This document shows, piece by piece, positions 37,330-47,382 of a stretch of DNA of 64,000 bases. Source of the DNA: Flavobacterium hibisci (lineage in GTDB: Bacteria > Bacteroidota > Bacteroidia > Flavobacteriales > Flavobacteriaceae). The notes beneath the pieces were generated by a model that saw nothing but the letters and a program-made list of their open reading frames with translations, ran no database searches and was not told the DNA's origin. The translations under genes and the position numbers were made by a program. The number at the start of each line of letters is the position of its first letter. Position 1 is the first letter of the stretch. The stretch is taken from assembly GCF_020026925.1 (NCBI RefSeq), contig NZ_JAIQDW010000007.1, positions 1 through 64,000 of the forward strand, given 5' to 3'.

Positions 37330-37361
37330 AAAGCCGTTTCATTAGTTTGAAACGGCTTTTA
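37330..37361 (+). terminator. terminator after the DUF1573 gene
   Basis: AAAGCCGTTTCA pairs perfectly with TGAAACGGCTTT across a short loop, followed by T-rich sequence. Confidence 0.8.
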
Positions 37362-37407
37362 TTTTTACATGTAAGAAAATCATCTTACTTTTTACTTACT
37401 GAACATT

Positions 37408-37887
37408 TTACTTACCAACGCAGTTAACACTATCAAACTTATATTTTACACGTTCAAAGTCAATCGGTTTGTCTTTAACCAGATAGGTTACGCCCATTGT
37501 AGTCTGCATGGTTCCGTTTCCTAAAATAAGCTGTTTGTCTTTTTTTAAAAATGCCATTGGATTTTTGAACGTTTTTTTATTTGTTCCTTCTGTAAAAGTA
37601 TAATCTGCAAACAAGGTATCTCCATGAAATTCCCCTTTAATTTCGCCAATTCTTTCTGCGGCGTCCGAAACTTTCATTGACATGTTTCCGCTTATTTTGC
37701 CGTTTTTTAAAGTATTCAATTTTAAATCAATAGTATCGTCTTCATAAACTGCTTTATAACATTGTATATTTACCACTTTTTCAGCTTCAGCATTCATTGC
37801 TTCCGCTTCTTTTTGTTTTTCCTCATTTTTACAACTTTGCAGTCCGTATAAAGACAAAATCAGACAGGATAAAACTAGCTTTTTCAT
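37408..37887 (-). CDS. hypothetical lipoprotein
   Basis: A 159-residue lipoprotein. The signal peptide ends with the lipobox LQSC (Cys near residue 19), followed by an acidic, helical linker (KNEEKQKEAEAMNAEAEK) and a beta-rich domain with YKAVYEDDTIDLKLNTLKNG, GEIKGEFHGDTLFADYTF and the C-terminal KYKFDSVNCVGK. I know no named family, although this pattern recurs in Bacteroidota lipoproteins. It lies 93 bases downstream of the PorE-like gene on the same strand; the spacing leaves cotranscription open. Confidence 0.65.
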   Translation of the reverse strand: MKKLVLSCLILSLYGLQSCKNEEKQKEAEAMNAEAEKVVNIQCYKAVYEDDTIDLKLNTLKNGKISGNMSMKVSDAAERIGEIKGEFHGDTLFADYTFTEGTNKKTFKNPMAFLKKDKQLILGNGTMQTTMGVTYLVKDKPIDFERVKYKFDSVNCVGK

Positions 37888-37979
37888 AAATTGATATTTT
37901 TAATTTCATGGTTATCCCATAAAATTAATAAAAAAGAAGCCAATGAAAAGGCTTTTTAGTTAATTTATTCTTTAAAAAT

Positions 37980-40118
37980 CTATAAATTTTTAATCACAAA
38001 TTCAGACCTTCTGTTCAATTCATGTTCTTCTTCTGAACAACCATCATCTGTTTTACATTTTATAATTGGAACAGATTCTCCATAACCTTTGGCAGTTATC
38101 CTTTTAGCATCGATACCTGATTGTATGATGAATTCTCTGGTAGAAGTCGCTCGCTTTTGAGATAAATCTTCATTGAATTTAGCATTTCCTCTCGAATCGG
38201 TATGTGATCCAATTTCGATAACCATTCCGGGATATTTCTTCATTAGCTCTACTACTCTTCCTAAGACTACTTTTGATTCTTTTCTTATATACCACATATT
38301 GTAATCAAAATAAATAGGGTCTGTTTTAATGATAAGTCTGTCTTTATCCCTGACAACATCTTTTTCCTGAGCTAAAATCTGATTGACTTTTTCTTTTTTC
38401 TTAACTTCATCTGCGACAATTTTGTCAGCTTTGGCTTTCTTTTCTCCCTCTTTTAAAGCGATTATTGCAAGAGCTTCTTTTTTCTTATTTTCTTCTTCTA
38501 TAATAAGTTCCTGTTTCCTTTTATTTTCTGCAATCTGCTTTTCTTCCTGCTTTATAATCTCCAACGATTTTAATGTCATTGAAGCATCGTTATTCGCTTT
38601 TCTGTTCTTGCCTGAAGCCAACGATTTTGAATTGCTGGTATAATTTTCTTTAGAAGCTAACACCGTATAAGAAGCTTCACACGGTACAGTAAAACTAAAT
38701 TTTCCGTCAACAGTTGTTTTAACTAAATTCAGCTGTTTTTTATCGGCATCCTGAAGTTCTACAATTGCATTTTCTAACGCTAATTTTGTGTCAGCATCTG
38801 TTATGATTCCGGTAATAAACTGTTTACAGTCTTCAACCACCAGATCCTTAATTTCTTTCAACTGATAAATATCATCGCTTCCTTTTCCTCCTTTTCTGTT
38901 TGAGGCAAAAAAACCTTCTTTTGTATCCGAATCAAAGTAAAATGAAAAATCATCTAAATTGGAATTAACAGGCGAACCAACATTTACCGGGTTTCCATAT
39001 TCTTTTCCTTTAATTTCAGAAACAAAAATATCGAGAGATCCATATCCTAAATGTCCGTCAGATGAAAAATAAAGTTTATTGTCCTTGGACACAGAAGGAA
39101 ATTGTTCTCTTTTGTCTGTATTGATAATTGGGCCTAAATTTTTTGGCGTATCAAAAGCCCCCTGGTTTATATTTACTGAATAAATATCAAAAGAGCCTAA
39201 TGTTCCAGGCATATCTGAAGCAAAATACAATACTTTTTCATCCGCACTTAATGCCGGATGTTCTACAGAATAATTGTCACTATTAAAAGGAAGTGAAACA
39301 ATATTGGTCCATTTTCCGTTAACCAATTCAGCTTTAAAAATCTGGAGATTTGAAATTTTTTCGTCATTTTTTCTTTTGCTGCCGTTTTTAGAATTATTAC
39401 GGGTAAAATAAATTGTTTTGCCATCTTTTGTAAAAACAGCATTTGACTCATGCATTCCGGTTTTTAATTCATTCGAAAAATAATGCGTAATCTGATTGTC
39501 AGAGTTTATATTTTTGATTGGAACAGCAACCAAATTCAAGTAAGTCGCATTATCCCATTTGTACTTTTTATCAAACAATCCAGGTTTTAGTTTTACTCCT
39601 GCAAAAACCAGGCTGTCGTTGTATTTTACAGCTCCAAACTCTGAATTTGGGGTATTGATGGCTAAATTTTTAATTTCAAAACGGTTCCCAATCGCAGCAA
39701 CATTTTCTAATGTTTTAATCTCTTTTTCAAAATTCGATACATCTTTAGTATTGGCAGATTTTGAGTAATATGCTTTTAAGGCTTCTGTTGCTTCTTCCAG
39801 ATTCTCTGTCGCTTTCAGGGTTTGGGCATATTTGAAATAGTAATTTCTGTCTAAATCTTTATCGTAGTTTTTAATCAAAAGTCTGTAATAACGCTGCGCT
39901 TTTATTAAATCATTCGTATAATAATAGGAATCAGCAAGGTTTTTAATTACTTCCTGTGAAGGTTTTTCTTCAGCTAATTTCTCATATAAAACAATAGCTT
40001 CAGCATAGTATGTTCTGTCAAAAAAACGCCTGGCCCTAGTCAAATCCTGATCCTGAGCATTAATAAACTGCATAGAAAATACGAATATAATAACGAGTAG
40101 TTTGTTCCTATTTTTCAT
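37980..40118 (-). CDS. OmpA-family protein with PorE-like architecture (T9SS-associated)
   Basis: Start chosen at the Met before KNRNKLLVIIF (40118): it gives a signal peptide ending FINAQ and avoids overlap with the preceding gene; a Met nine codons earlier is possible. The order of domains is TPR repeats (about 25-150), a PD40-type beta-propeller (about 165-420, repeated ALSADEKVLYFASDMPG-like blades), a carboxypeptidase-regulatory-like domain (about 435-515), a charged helix and a C-terminal OmpA peptidoglycan-binding domain (EIGSHTDSRGNAKFNEDLS). This is the layout described for PorE in Porphyromonas gingivalis. It follows the sprF-like gene with one base between stop and start. Confidence 0.82.
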   Translation of the reverse strand: MKNRNKLLVIIFVFSMQFINAQDQDLTRARRFFDRTYYAEAIVLYEKLAEEKPSQEVIKNLADSYYYTNDLIKAQRYYRLLIKNYDKDLDRNYYFKYAQTLKATENLEEATEALKAYYSKSANTKDVSNFEKEIKTLENVAAIGNRFEIKNLAINTPNSEFGAVKYNDSLVFAGVKLKPGLFDKKYKWDNATYLNLVAVPIKNINSDNQITHYFSNELKTGMHESNAVFTKDGKTIYFTRNNSKNGSKRKNDEKISNLQIFKAELVNGKWTNIVSLPFNSDNYSVEHPALSADEKVLYFASDMPGTLGSFDIYSVNINQGAFDTPKNLGPIINTDKREQFPSVSKDNKLYFSSDGHLGYGSLDIFVSEIKGKEYGNPVNVGSPVNSNLDDFSFYFDSDTKEGFFASNRKGGKGSDDIYQLKEIKDLVVEDCKQFITGIITDADTKLALENAIVELQDADKKQLNLVKTTVDGKFSFTVPCEASYTVLASKENYTSNSKSLASGKNRKANNDASMTLKSLEIIKQEEKQIAENKRKQELIIEEENKKKEALAIIALKEGEKKAKADKIVADEVKKKEKVNQILAQEKDVVRDKDRLIIKTDPIYFDYNMWYIRKESKVVLGRVVELMKKYPGMVIEIGSHTDSRGNAKFNEDLSQKRATSTREFIIQSGIDAKRITAKGYGESVPIIKCKTDDGCSEEEHELNRRSEFVIKNL

Positions 40119-40119
40119 T

Positions 40120-41049
40120 TTAAAAGAATCTTGGTGATTTATCATATCCTTTTCCTAATAAATCTAAATCAAAAAGCAACATGATTTCGTGAGTTCCCGA
40201 ATTAAACTGTCCTAAATTTGATGTCGTATAATCATAAGCATATCCAATTCTCAGAGATGGTGTAACGTGTATATTCATCAAAGCACTTACGGCGTCATTT
40301 ACTCTGTAGGCGGCACCCAGTTCAAACTTTTCATTATATAAAACATTGGCTGTAATATCAACTGAAACAGGTGCTCCGAAAACAAACCTTGACATAAATG
40401 CCGGTTTTAATTTGAAAGCATCACTAATCTGAAAAACATATCCTGCGGTTAAAAAAGTATGGATTTCTTCAGACCCGAAAGCGTTTATTCCTGATTTTTC
40501 TTCAATGTGTTTTGAACTTAATAAATTCGGAACAGACAATCCTATATAATATTTATCTGTAAAATAATAAGCCCCTGCTCCTATATTGGGTTTTGTCAAA
40601 TTAATATTTTCTGAGAAAGCCAAATCTGTTGCAGGATCCGTAAAACGAAATCCGTTAAAATTGGTTTGTAAAGAAGTAAAACCTGCTTTTAATCCTAAAG
40701 AAAGTTTGTTTTTACCATTTAATTGAAGAACATAAGCAAAATCAGCATAGAAATTATTTTCTTTTTTTGCGCCATCCCCAATATCATCTGAAATTAATGA
40801 AGCACCAACTTCAATCTTTTCACTTAAAGCGGTATGACCAAAAAAGGTAAATGTTTTTGGTGCACCTACTGCTCCAACCCATTGTGTTCTGTATAAACCT
40901 CCTAAGTTCATCATAGCAGCCGTGCCTGTTGCATAAGCAGGATTTACCACACTCATATTATACATATAATGTGTGTATTCTGGATCTTGCTGGGCAGATG
41001 ATAATGTAACATAAAAAAGGAAACTTATAAAAAGTATTATTTTTTTCAT
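40120..41049 (-). CDS. PorP/SprF family type IX secretion outer-membrane protein
   Basis: A 309-residue protein with a signal peptide (cleavage after LSSAQ) and a PorP/SprF beta-barrel. The family opening QQDPEYTHYMYNMSVVNPAY is plain, followed by alternating amphipathic strands such as NNFYADFAYVLQLNGKNKL. In F. johnsoniae SprF is needed to export or attach SprB, and paralogues of sprF sit directly downstream of genes for type B substrates. Here it lies 26 bases after such a gene and one base before the PorE-like gene, so the three are almost certainly one operon. The substrate is presumably the upstream protein. Confidence 0.9.
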   Translation of the reverse strand: MKKIILFISFLFYVTLSSAQQDPEYTHYMYNMSVVNPAYATGTAAMMNLGGLYRTQWVGAVGAPKTFTFFGHTALSEKIEVGASLISDDIGDGAKKENNFYADFAYVLQLNGKNKLSLGLKAGFTSLQTNFNGFRFTDPATDLAFSENINLTKPNIGAGAYYFTDKYYIGLSVPNLLSSKHIEEKSGINAFGSEEIHTFLTAGYVFQISDAFKLKPAFMSRFVFGAPVSVDITANVLYNEKFELGAAYRVNDAVSALMNIHVTPSLRIGYAYDYTTSNLGQFNSGTHEIMLLFDLDLLGKGYDKSPRFF

Positions 41050-41075
41050 TGAGATGATATTAAGTAAATGAAGGA

Positions 41076-43721
41076 TTATCTGTTTAAATAAAGACGACCT
41101 TGCTGAGGCGGTTTATTATCTTTATTAAAATGGATAACATAAAAATAGACCCCATTTGGTGCTATTCCGTCACCAAAACCTCCTCCTTCTAAATTTCTAC
41201 CATCCCAATCCGGTTTGTTTTTATTTCCTTTAAACATAACATTGCCGTACCGATTATAAATTTCGAGAGCATAATTTGGATATAAAAAATCTATTTTAAG
41301 GATTTTAAAAGTATCGTTTACATTATCTCCGTTTGGTGAGAATCCGTCCGGAACAAAAAATGTTTCATATTCGGTTTCATCACAATGACTCAGTGAAACC
41401 TTCACTTCTAAATAATCTTCTGAAATACAATTTGTAGAGGCTGATATGTCGAAACCATAATAAGTTGTATTGTCTGTAAGAGGCATTGACGGAGCAAGCA
41501 AATTACCATTACTTAAAGCATCGTACCATACAACTGTTGAGGCAGCGTTTGTGTTATTCGACAAATCTAAAATAGCAGGATTTTCTAAACCACAAAAATT
41601 TTGTCCATCAGCATCTAAAACTGGTGCCGGTGAATCGCTTACTGTAACCTTAATCATAGTAGCAGGAGAGGTACACCCCGCTGCTGAAGTTTCGGTTACC
41701 CAATAATCCTCTGTTTTTAAAACATACGTATTAGCCAAAGGTGTGGTAAGAGCTGATGAATTATACCATTTGTAATGACTTCCGTTTGGGACTAAATTTG
41801 CAATTGTAGCTCTTTCAATTTTACAAAAAGACCGGTCCGCTGCAGTTGGGGCTAAAGGAATAGGATTTAGCGCAAAAGCATCAGAAACTGTTGTCAAATT
41901 AACATCACAGGAATTGTCATTATTTACCAGATTGACAATCGATATAGCAGTTGGTCCTGTATTTGGCAATAACACAGCCGGAATTATAAAGTCTGCTTTT
42001 CCATTTGTAGCCGCTAAACTAATAGTTTGTAAGGCTGCAGTATTACTGCCTGATAAAAGATATGAAATAGTAACATCTGTAAGCGTACCTAAGCCGGAAA
42101 CTGAAGCCTTAAAAGGTTTATTGATACAATCATCCAACACTTCAACTTTAAGGTTCGATGCGTCAGGTAATTTATTTATAATTAAATTTCCATTCAAGTT
42201 AGCCGTATTGGTACAGTAAGGTGTTGCAGCATTAGTAATATTCGTAATTGTAATAATTGAATTCCCACTATTAGAATTTAAGTTTGAAGGAATTGTAAAA
42301 CTTGCGTTCCCTCCTAAAACAGTAATGGCAGCAGATTGACCCGTTGCAATATTTGATCCTGAAACATTATACTTAATACTATAATCGCCATCTTCTAACC
42401 CCGAAGCATTTGAAATTATTGCCTGAACACTTTTATTTTGACAGGTTACGGCCGGTGTTAAAACAGCTCCGTTTAAAACCGGTATTTTATAAACATGTAA
42501 AACATCTGACAGATCATTGATAATGTTTACACACCCCTTTTCACTGCCAAACGCCTCAATATTTATAATTTTGACTGTAAAATTGCCTGGCTGTCGAAAA
42601 TAATTTGAGCTTAGGGGAAAAGTTAAAACCCCATTATTAAATCCGGCTAGTATGGTTTTGGTTTCACCATTAGGGCCTGAAACATTATAGGTAACGTAAA
42701 ATTGTCCATTAGGAATATTTTGGGTTCCCTGAGTTATTGTTGCTGAATAGGTGGCTGTTTGAATATCAGATTCGCAAATATCATTTTTTACTTCAATTTT
42801 TGCTCCTGTAAAATCATATTTCTTTTCAATTTTAATCCTTACAACAGCTCTTTCTATTTTACACACGGGACTTGTTGGTAAAACTGTATGAGTAAATAAA
42901 TATTCCCCTATGCCATAATTATCATATATTTGCTGAACATTTATATTATGATCTTTTATAAAAGTAATCTGCCCTACACCGTTATTATCAGTCCATGTTC
43001 CTCCTGGATCTTCTCCAGAAATCCTATCATTCAGATCAAGATTAGAATATATTGAGAAATCACTGTCTTCACATAATATCAATGGTGCAGGGGTTCCCGG
43101 TTCAGGAGACCTGAAAACAGTTACAAAACCTGTTGAAGAGACAGCAGGACAACTTCCAATAGCAGCAATAGAATATGTAAATTTATAAGTTCCAGGCACG
43201 AAAGTTTTTGCATTAATAACACTAGGGGAAGCAGTTTGATTTGTATCATTGTACCAACTTCCTCCCGATTGAGGGCTCAATTGGCTATTCCCATTGAATA
43301 TCTGAAAAAGATTAAATGCAGTATCATCGCTACACGCTGAAGCTTTTTCTGCAAAACCTGCGTATCCACCAATAATGACTTCGATAGTTGCAGCATTATC
43401 TGCACAGCCATTCGTACCTGCGACTGTGTAAGTATAATGGTATATTCCCTTGAAAGGAATTATCTGAGCATTTAAAATACCTGTAGCTTCATTTAAACCT
43501 CCTGAATTATCATCATCTGACCACGTACCTCCGGGAACAGCAGTAACTCCCAATAAAGGAAACAAATCTATTGCCTGACTGCTGCTATTAGGAATATCAC
43601 AAACTTCAAAAGGAGCTGAAGAATCCACACCCGCACATTGAGAAAAAATTTTAGTTGGATTTAATAGAAAAACAAGGAAACAAAGATTAAAAGCAATTAA
43701 GAAAAAGTATTTTTTAATCAT
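41076..43721 (-). CDS. T9SS type B surface protein (gliding motility-associated C-terminal domain)
   Basis: This 881-residue exported protein has a signal peptide (about residues 1-28, ending TKIFSQ). The central part is a row of beta-sandwich domains, with repeated SNASGLEDGDYSIKYNVSG- and TDVTISYLLSGSNTA-like blocks, and an Ig-like tail (ITVLGGNASFTIPS, ISLAATNGKADFIIP). The C-terminus, from FFVPDGFSPNGDNVNDTF to GRLYLNR, is a type B sorting domain. Its neighbours sprF and the PorE-like gene support secretion by its own dedicated SprF. The surface function is unknown; it is smaller than SprB. Confidence 0.88.
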   Translation of the reverse strand: MIKKYFFLIAFNLCFLVFLLNPTKIFSQCAGVDSSAPFEVCDIPNSSSQAIDLFPLLGVTAVPGGTWSDDDNSGGLNEATGILNAQIIPFKGIYHYTYTVAGTNGCADNAATIEVIIGGYAGFAEKASACSDDTAFNLFQIFNGNSQLSPQSGGSWYNDTNQTASPSVINAKTFVPGTYKFTYSIAAIGSCPAVSSTGFVTVFRSPEPGTPAPLILCEDSDFSIYSNLDLNDRISGEDPGGTWTDNNGVGQITFIKDHNINVQQIYDNYGIGEYLFTHTVLPTSPVCKIERAVVRIKIEKKYDFTGAKIEVKNDICESDIQTATYSATITQGTQNIPNGQFYVTYNVSGPNGETKTILAGFNNGVLTFPLSSNYFRQPGNFTVKIINIEAFGSEKGCVNIINDLSDVLHVYKIPVLNGAVLTPAVTCQNKSVQAIISNASGLEDGDYSIKYNVSGSNIATGQSAAITVLGGNASFTIPSNLNSNSGNSIITITNITNAATPYCTNTANLNGNLIINKLPDASNLKVEVLDDCINKPFKASVSGLGTLTDVTISYLLSGSNTAALQTISLAATNGKADFIIPAVLLPNTGPTAISIVNLVNNDNSCDVNLTTVSDAFALNPIPLAPTAADRSFCKIERATIANLVPNGSHYKWYNSSALTTPLANTYVLKTEDYWVTETSAAGCTSPATMIKVTVSDSPAPVLDADGQNFCGLENPAILDLSNNTNAASTVVWYDALSNGNLLAPSMPLTDNTTYYGFDISASTNCISEDYLEVKVSLSHCDETEYETFFVPDGFSPNGDNVNDTFKILKIDFLYPNYALEIYNRYGNVMFKGNKNKPDWDGRNLEGGGFGDGIAPNGVYFYVIHFNKDNKPPQQGRLYLNR

Positions 43722-43838
43722 AGACTAATTAAATTTTCGTTAAAAATACTTAAATTATTTAACAAAACTATTTAATCTTACAAAACAAAACACTAACAAC
43801 CTTATTATCAAATACAAAACAAAATAAAAAAGAAAAAA

Positions 43839-45161
43839 CTACAACTCATCTTCTAATCGAAAACGGAATTTTAGCAATATACTATTACGTTCAACTTCTA
43901 AATTAATCCAGATATCTTCTTCTGATTTCAAAAGGTTATTAATTTGTTGCAATGTATATTTATAAGGCTTAGTATTATTAATACTAATAATAACATCTCC
44001 TTTTTGGATTCCACTTTTTTCCGCTGCTGATTTTTTGCGTACATTAACAATTTCAAAAATTGGCTTTAATTGAAATTTATACCTGAAATCATTATTGTTT
44101 TTACCGTTAAAATTTTCATCTGTTGCGTTACCTACACGTACTGTCTCTAGATGTACGGTTTCCTGCACCCATTGCAAACCATTATGTTGAACTGTGATTC
44201 CACTTTTGTTATAACTGAAAGGCTCATTGAACTTATTATTTTTTTTCAGATACATTTTTTTATCAGCATAATCCAAAACAATGGTAAATCTTTTTAGAAC
44301 TTCGCCTCCAACTGAACCGACCCTGTTTGCAACCATCTTTACATTTTTTATAGAGCTTGAATCAGGAAAAGAAACAATTGGATTTTTAAATGTAAAATCA
44401 GCAAGCGAAAAATTAGAAATTTTGGCTCTATGACCTTCTATGTCGCCACTAAATCCTTTTCCAAGAAAATCAGGAAAATTCTTTTTTGGTAACTTAATTT
44501 TATCATTTTCAAAAACCCAGAAGGAATCGCTATTACCTATATCTATAAGTAGCTTTGCCGGAATATTTTTACCTGAAACCATCGCCGAAGCCATAACGTA
44601 AGGTTTAGACCTTTCAATAGTAATAGGTATTGTTTTAAATTTTTTATCAAAGCTATTTCTAACATTCTCATTATTCTGATGTACCAAAATTTTTTTCTTT
44701 TGATAATTAATTTCTACTACATTATTTCTAAAAAATTTGTATCCTATTATTCCGTTAACCGGAATTCCAACATGTGAAGACAGATTGAACCCCTGATCTA
44801 AAATAATATAAACCAGATGATTAATAGATTTTAAACCATGCGTTACCAGAATATTATTTGTTGATTTTAAGCCTTCAATTTCCTCTTCACTTCCTAATCC
44901 GCGAAGTTTAATTTTTTCCACATTTTTAAAACTAACCTCTTTTTTGTCTTCCATGCTGAATAAAATTGTTTCATCAACCCCAGAATCTAATAAAAAGTTC
45001 AACTCAATACCATTTACCTTAATTGGAATAAAAACTAAATTATTAATTAGTTTAAAAGGGATTACTACTTTCTTTTTATTCCTTTCAATTAAAAAATCAT
45101 CCTGAGCATCTGATATAAAAGATGTCAAAAGCAAAAAAAACAATAAGATATATTTTTTCAT
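43839..45161 (-). CDS. exported PDZ-containing retropepsin-like aspartyl protease
   Basis: Start placed at the ATG at 45161; two codons upstream is only a TTG. This gives 440 residues with a signal peptide ending SFISDAQ. Two retropepsin-like halves follow. The first has the canonical Asp-Ser-Gly in NFLLDSGVDETIL; the second has Asp-Ile-Gly in LLIDIGNSDSFWVF, where Ser or Thr is normal. A PDZ domain closes the protein (KKSAAEKSGIQKGDVIISIN). The family is frequent in Bacteroidota, with periplasmic or surface location. Whether the altered second site is active is unclear. Monocistronic. Confidence 0.82.
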   Translation of the reverse strand: MKKYILLFFLLLTSFISDAQDDFLIERNKKKVVIPFKLINNLVFIPIKVNGIELNFLLDSGVDETILFSMEDKKEVSFKNVEKIKLRGLGSEEEIEGLKSTNNILVTHGLKSINHLVYIILDQGFNLSSHVGIPVNGIIGYKFFRNNVVEINYQKKKILVHQNNENVRNSFDKKFKTIPITIERSKPYVMASAMVSGKNIPAKLLIDIGNSDSFWVFENDKIKLPKKNFPDFLGKGFSGDIEGHRAKISNFSLADFTFKNPIVSFPDSSSIKNVKMVANRVGSVGGEVLKRFTIVLDYADKKMYLKKNNKFNEPFSYNKSGITVQHNGLQWVQETVHLETVRVGNATDENFNGKNNNDFRYKFQLKPIFEIVNVRKKSAAEKSGIQKGDVIISINNTKPYKYTLQQINNLLKSEEDIWINLEVERNSILLKFRFRLEDEL

Positions 45162-45283
45162 TGACAATTTTTATTATAAAATTACTAAAAAAACTGATTA
45201 TTGTTACATTTTTACAACTCCCTCTATTGTTTACGTTAAATCCGAAAAAAAAATGCAAATTTGCACTTCAATAATTTATACTC

Positions 45284-46480
45284 ATGCCAACAATTTCACA
45301 CAAGGGTAGAAACATGCCCGAATCACCGATACGCAAGCTGGCTCCTTTTGCAGATTTAGCAAAGAAAAAAGGGCGCAAAGTGTATCACTTAAACATTGGT
45401 CAACCGGATATAAAAACACCCGAAGTGGCCATCGAGGCGGTAAAAAATATTGATTTGACTCTTATAGAATATAGTCCTTCTGCAGGATATGAAAGCTATA
45501 GAAAAAAATTAGCTCAATTTTACCAGCGCCAAAATGTAAACGTCAATACAGAAGACATCATTATAACTACTGGTGGCTCTGAAGCCTTACTTTTTGCACT
45601 GGCCACAATTACAGATCCCGGAGATGAAATCATTATACCGGAACCTTTTTATGCTAATTACCATGCCTTTGCATCCTCAACAAGTGCAACTGTAGTCCCA
45701 CTTGTTTCTACAATTGAAACTGCATTTGCCTTGCCAAGTATTGATGAGGTTGAAAAATTAATTACACCTAAAACAAAAGCCATTCTGATTTGCAATCCCG
45801 GAAATCCGACTGGATATTTATATACAGAAGCAGAAATTAAACAATTGGCAGGCTTAATAAAAAAGCATGATTTGTATCTAATTGCTGATGAAGTCTATCG
45901 TGAATTTTTGTATGATGGAGATGATGAGCATTTTTCTGTAATGAATTTAGAAGATGTACAGCAAAACGTGATCATGGTCGATTCTGTTTCAAAACGCTAC
46001 AGTATGTGTGGTGCCAGAATTGGTTGTTTAGTAACAAAAAACAAGCAGATCTTAGCAACGGTAATGAAATTTGCCCAGGCACGTCTGAGTCCGCCAACAA
46101 TTGAACAAATAGCTTGTGAAGCTGCAATAGACACGCCTCAAAGTTATTTTGATGAAGTAATTTCAGAATATAAAAGTCGTCGCGATACTTTGATTACGGA
46201 ACTAAACAAAATTGAAGGTGTAATCGTAACCAAGCCTAAAGGCGCTTTTTATTGTATTGCACAGTTGCCAATAGACAATTCTGAAGATTTTGCACAATGG
46301 CTTCTGGAAAGTTATGATTTGAACGGAGAAACTGTAATGGTAGCACCGGCAGCAGGTTTTTATTCGACTCCCGGAATGGGTTTGAATCAGGTTCGAATTG
46401 CTTATGTATTAAATAAAAAGGATTTGAAAACCGCTGTAAATATATTGAAAGAAGCACTTACCGCTTACAACAAAAAATAA
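45284..46480 (+). CDS. PLP-dependent aminotransferase, class I/II
   Basis: A 398-residue fold-type I aminotransferase of the AspC/AAT-like group. Motifs are LNIGQPDIKTP near the start, the cofactor-binding CNPGNPTGYLY and IADEVYREFLYDG, the catalytic Lys in VDSVSKRYSMCGARIG, and the substrate-carboxylate Arg in NQVRIAYVL near the end. It is cytoplasmic and probably transfers amino groups between aspartate-like or aromatic amino acids and 2-oxoglutarate; exact specificity cannot be read from the sequence. A palindromic TGCAAATTTGCA (about 45250-45261) precedes it. Confidence 0.92.
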   Translation: MPTISHKGRNMPESPIRKLAPFADLAKKKGRKVYHLNIGQPDIKTPEVAIEAVKNIDLTLIEYSPSAGYESYRKKLAQFYQRQNVNVNTEDIIITTGGSEALLFALATITDPGDEIIIPEPFYANYHAFASSTSATVVPLVSTIETAFALPSIDEVEKLITPKTKAILICNPGNPTGYLYTEAEIKQLAGLIKKHDLYLIADEVYREFLYDGDDEHFSVMNLEDVQQNVIMVDSVSKRYSMCGARIGCLVTKNKQILATVMKFAQARLSPPTIEQIACEAAIDTPQSYFDEVISEYKSRRDTLITELNKIEGVIVTKPKGAFYCIAQLPIDNSEDFAQWLLESYDLNGETVMVAPAAGFYSTPGMGLNQVRIAYVLNKKDLKTAVNILKEALTAYNKK

Positions 46481-46501
46481 CAAGAGTTAAATAAGGACTT
46501 C

Positions 46502-46537
46502 AAAAGACAATAACTAATAATAGGTTATTGTCTTTTG
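46502..46537 (+). terminator. terminator after the aminotransferase gene
   Basis: AAAAGACAATAAC pairs with GGTTATTGTCTTTT across a short loop, followed by T-rich sequence. Confidence 0.75.
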
Positions 46538-46682
46538 TGTTTTTAAAAACCCCAGTTGAGCATTAATCTCATATTTATGTCGAAAAGGAGTAATTAATAA
46601 TAAAAACGATTGAAAAGGTTTCCTATTTATTAATTATCTTTACCGCCTTAAAAAGATATACCCACTATAATAGTAGTTTTTA

Positions 46683-47354
46683 ATGATAAATAACGAAGAT
46701 TTTTTAGACGAAATAGGCGACAGTCATTTCAGCAGTAATGCAAAAAACCCTTTAAGAGAAGATGCCTTTGACTTAAGTGATGAAGAAAAAATAGAAAAAA
46801 TAAAAAAAGATGTTGAAAATATTCTGCAAACTCTTGGAATGGATTTGACTGATGACAGCATAAAGGGAACTCCAAACAGAGTTGCAAAAATGTTTGTAAA
46901 AGAGATTTTTGGAGGCCTCAACCCTTCAAAACAGCCAAAAGCTTCTACATTTGACAATAATTATAAGTATGGAGAAATGCTCGTTGAAAAAAATATTACC
47001 GTTTATTCTACCTGTGAACACCACTTATTACCTATCATTGGCCGGGCTCATGTAGCATATATTTCAAGCGGAAGAGTTATTGGTCTATCAAAAATGAACC
47101 GTATTGTAGAATATTATGCGAAAAGGCCTCAGGTTCAGGAACGTTTGACTATGCAGATTGTTCAGGAACTTCAAAAAGCTTTAGGCACAGAAGATGTTGC
47201 CTGCGTTATAGATGCCAAACACCTTTGTGTTAATTCAAGAGGAATTAAAGATATTGAAAGCAGTACAGTAACTTCTGAATTTGGTGGGAAATTTAAAGAT
47301 CCACAGACTAAAAGAGAATTTTTGGATTATATTAAATTAGAAACTCAGTTCTAA
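46683..47354 (+). CDS. folE: GTP cyclohydrolase I
   Basis: This 223-residue enzyme converts GTP to dihydroneopterin triphosphate, the first step to folate and pterins. Zinc ligands and catalytic residues lie in YSTCEHHLLPIIGRAHVAY and in ACVIDAKHLCVNSRGI. The core GLSKMNRIVEYYAKRPQVQE is fully conserved. The N-terminus has an acidic extension (SDEEKIEKIKKDVENILQTL) ahead of the T-fold, usual in Flavobacteriia. It is cytoplasmic, a homodecamer in the family. Repeat copy C lies between it and cysS. Confidence 0.96.
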   Translation: MINNEDFLDEIGDSHFSSNAKNPLREDAFDLSDEEKIEKIKKDVENILQTLGMDLTDDSIKGTPNRVAKMFVKEIFGGLNPSKQPKASTFDNNYKYGEMLVEKNITVYSTCEHHLLPIIGRAHVAYISSGRVIGLSKMNRIVEYYAKRPQVQERLTMQIVQELQKALGTEDVACVIDAKHLCVNSRGIKDIESSTVTSEFGGKFKDPQTKREFLDYIKLETQF

Positions 47355-47382
47355 TCATTACTATTTTCTATTATTTATTGTC

